Assembly (NCBI GenBank): GCA_946902875.1
Contig: OX336343.1
Location: forward strand, 17,531,596-17,595,595
Source of the DNA: Nematopogon swammerdamellus
Lineage: Eukaryota > Arthropoda > Insecta > Lepidoptera > Adelidae
Reading direction: 5' to 3'
Length of the DNA stretch: 64,000 nucleotides
Position numbers and translations under genes: made by a program
The notes under the pieces: model-generated
The model's input: the letters and a program-made list of their open reading frames with translations, nothing else
What the model was told of the DNA's origin: nothing
The model's database searches: none
Shown here: positions 63,856 to 64,000 of the stretch, piece by piece
Numbering within the stretch: position 1 is the stretch's first letter
Layout of the letters: every line of letters begins with the position of its first letter

Positions 63856-64000
63856 GCGTGTAAGCGTCCACTGCTGGACATACGCCTCTCCAATTTTCCT
63901 CCAGTCCTCCCGGCCTTCAGCGGTACGGAACCACTGCTTTCCGCCGACGTACTTGATGTCGTCGTCCCACCTGGCGGGTGGTCTTCCCACACTCCGTTTT
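63853..64000 (-). CDS. RTE-like LINE C-terminus, cut by window edge
   Basis: The minus strand reads, from the edge, RSVGRPPARWDDDIKYVGGK QWFRTAEGREDWRKIGEAYV QQWTLTR and stop at 63853-63855. GRPP.RW.DDI, a Trp-Arg region and W..GEAYVQQW are the closing signature of RTE-clade non-LTR retrotransposons. The stop runs into a (CTGA)n microsatellite (63832-63855), as expected of RTE 3' ends. Whether the rest is intact lies outside the window. Confidence 0.85.
   Translation of the reverse strand, partial: KRSVGRPPARWDDDIKYVGGKQWFRTAEGREDWRKIGEAYVQQWTLTR

Overview
This window looks like a repeat-dense, AT-rich stretch of an insect nuclear genome, most probably a lepidopteran (moth or butterfly). I find no complete host protein-coding gene. 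Nearly everything recognisable is transposable-element DNA: several non-LTR retrotransposon (LINE) families, two interlinked SINE families present in many copies, Helitron-type elements (TC start, CTAG end, insertion between A and T), short inverted-repeat DNA elements and tandem arrays. The Lepidoptera assignment rests on the look of these families and is knowledge-based inference; no mitochondrial, rRNA or host gene confirms it.

Layout. 1-4.0 kb: a LINE (called L-A here) on the minus strand with an endonuclease-reverse transcriptase frame open from 2814 to the window edge, next to a plus-strand 3' fragment of a related copy with a poly(A) tail. 4-12 kb: a tRNA-like sequence, three inverted-repeat elements (5091-5215, 5947-6449, 6729-7297), SINEs and a Helitron remnant. 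12-20 kb: mostly unassigned DNA with three tandem arrays (79-bp, 100-bp and 63-bp units). 20-34 kb: SINEs (one with a perfect 20-bp target duplication, one carrying a nested GC-rich inverted-repeat element), tails of a second LINE family (L-B), a decayed third LINE (L-C), perfect palindromes and a tRNA-headed SINE. 33.8-36.7 kb: a composite Helitron/foldback-like element whose two flanks are oppositely oriented 68-bp tandem arrays around a captured retroelement protein fragment, followed by a 123-bp tandem array. 37-50 kb: SINE copies whose heads fuse tRNA-like and 5S rRNA-like Pol III promoter sequence, a 55-bp hAT-like hairpin with 8-bp duplication, a 5'-truncated RNase H LINE with 14-bp duplication, and a small THAP-start inverted-repeat element resembling a P-element remnant. 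50-64 kb: a 771-bp foldback element with arms of about 325 bp, more SINE/LINE fragments, two Helitrons, and the C-terminus of an RTE-like LINE running off the right edge.

These parts do not form a pathway. What links them is parasitism and nesting: SINEs with Pol III heads would depend on LINE-encoded reverse transcriptase, short inverted-repeat elements and Helitrons on transposases encoded elsewhere. L-A is the only element here whose visible frame looks coding-competent. Coordinates of fragment ends are by eye and can be off by 5-20 bases.
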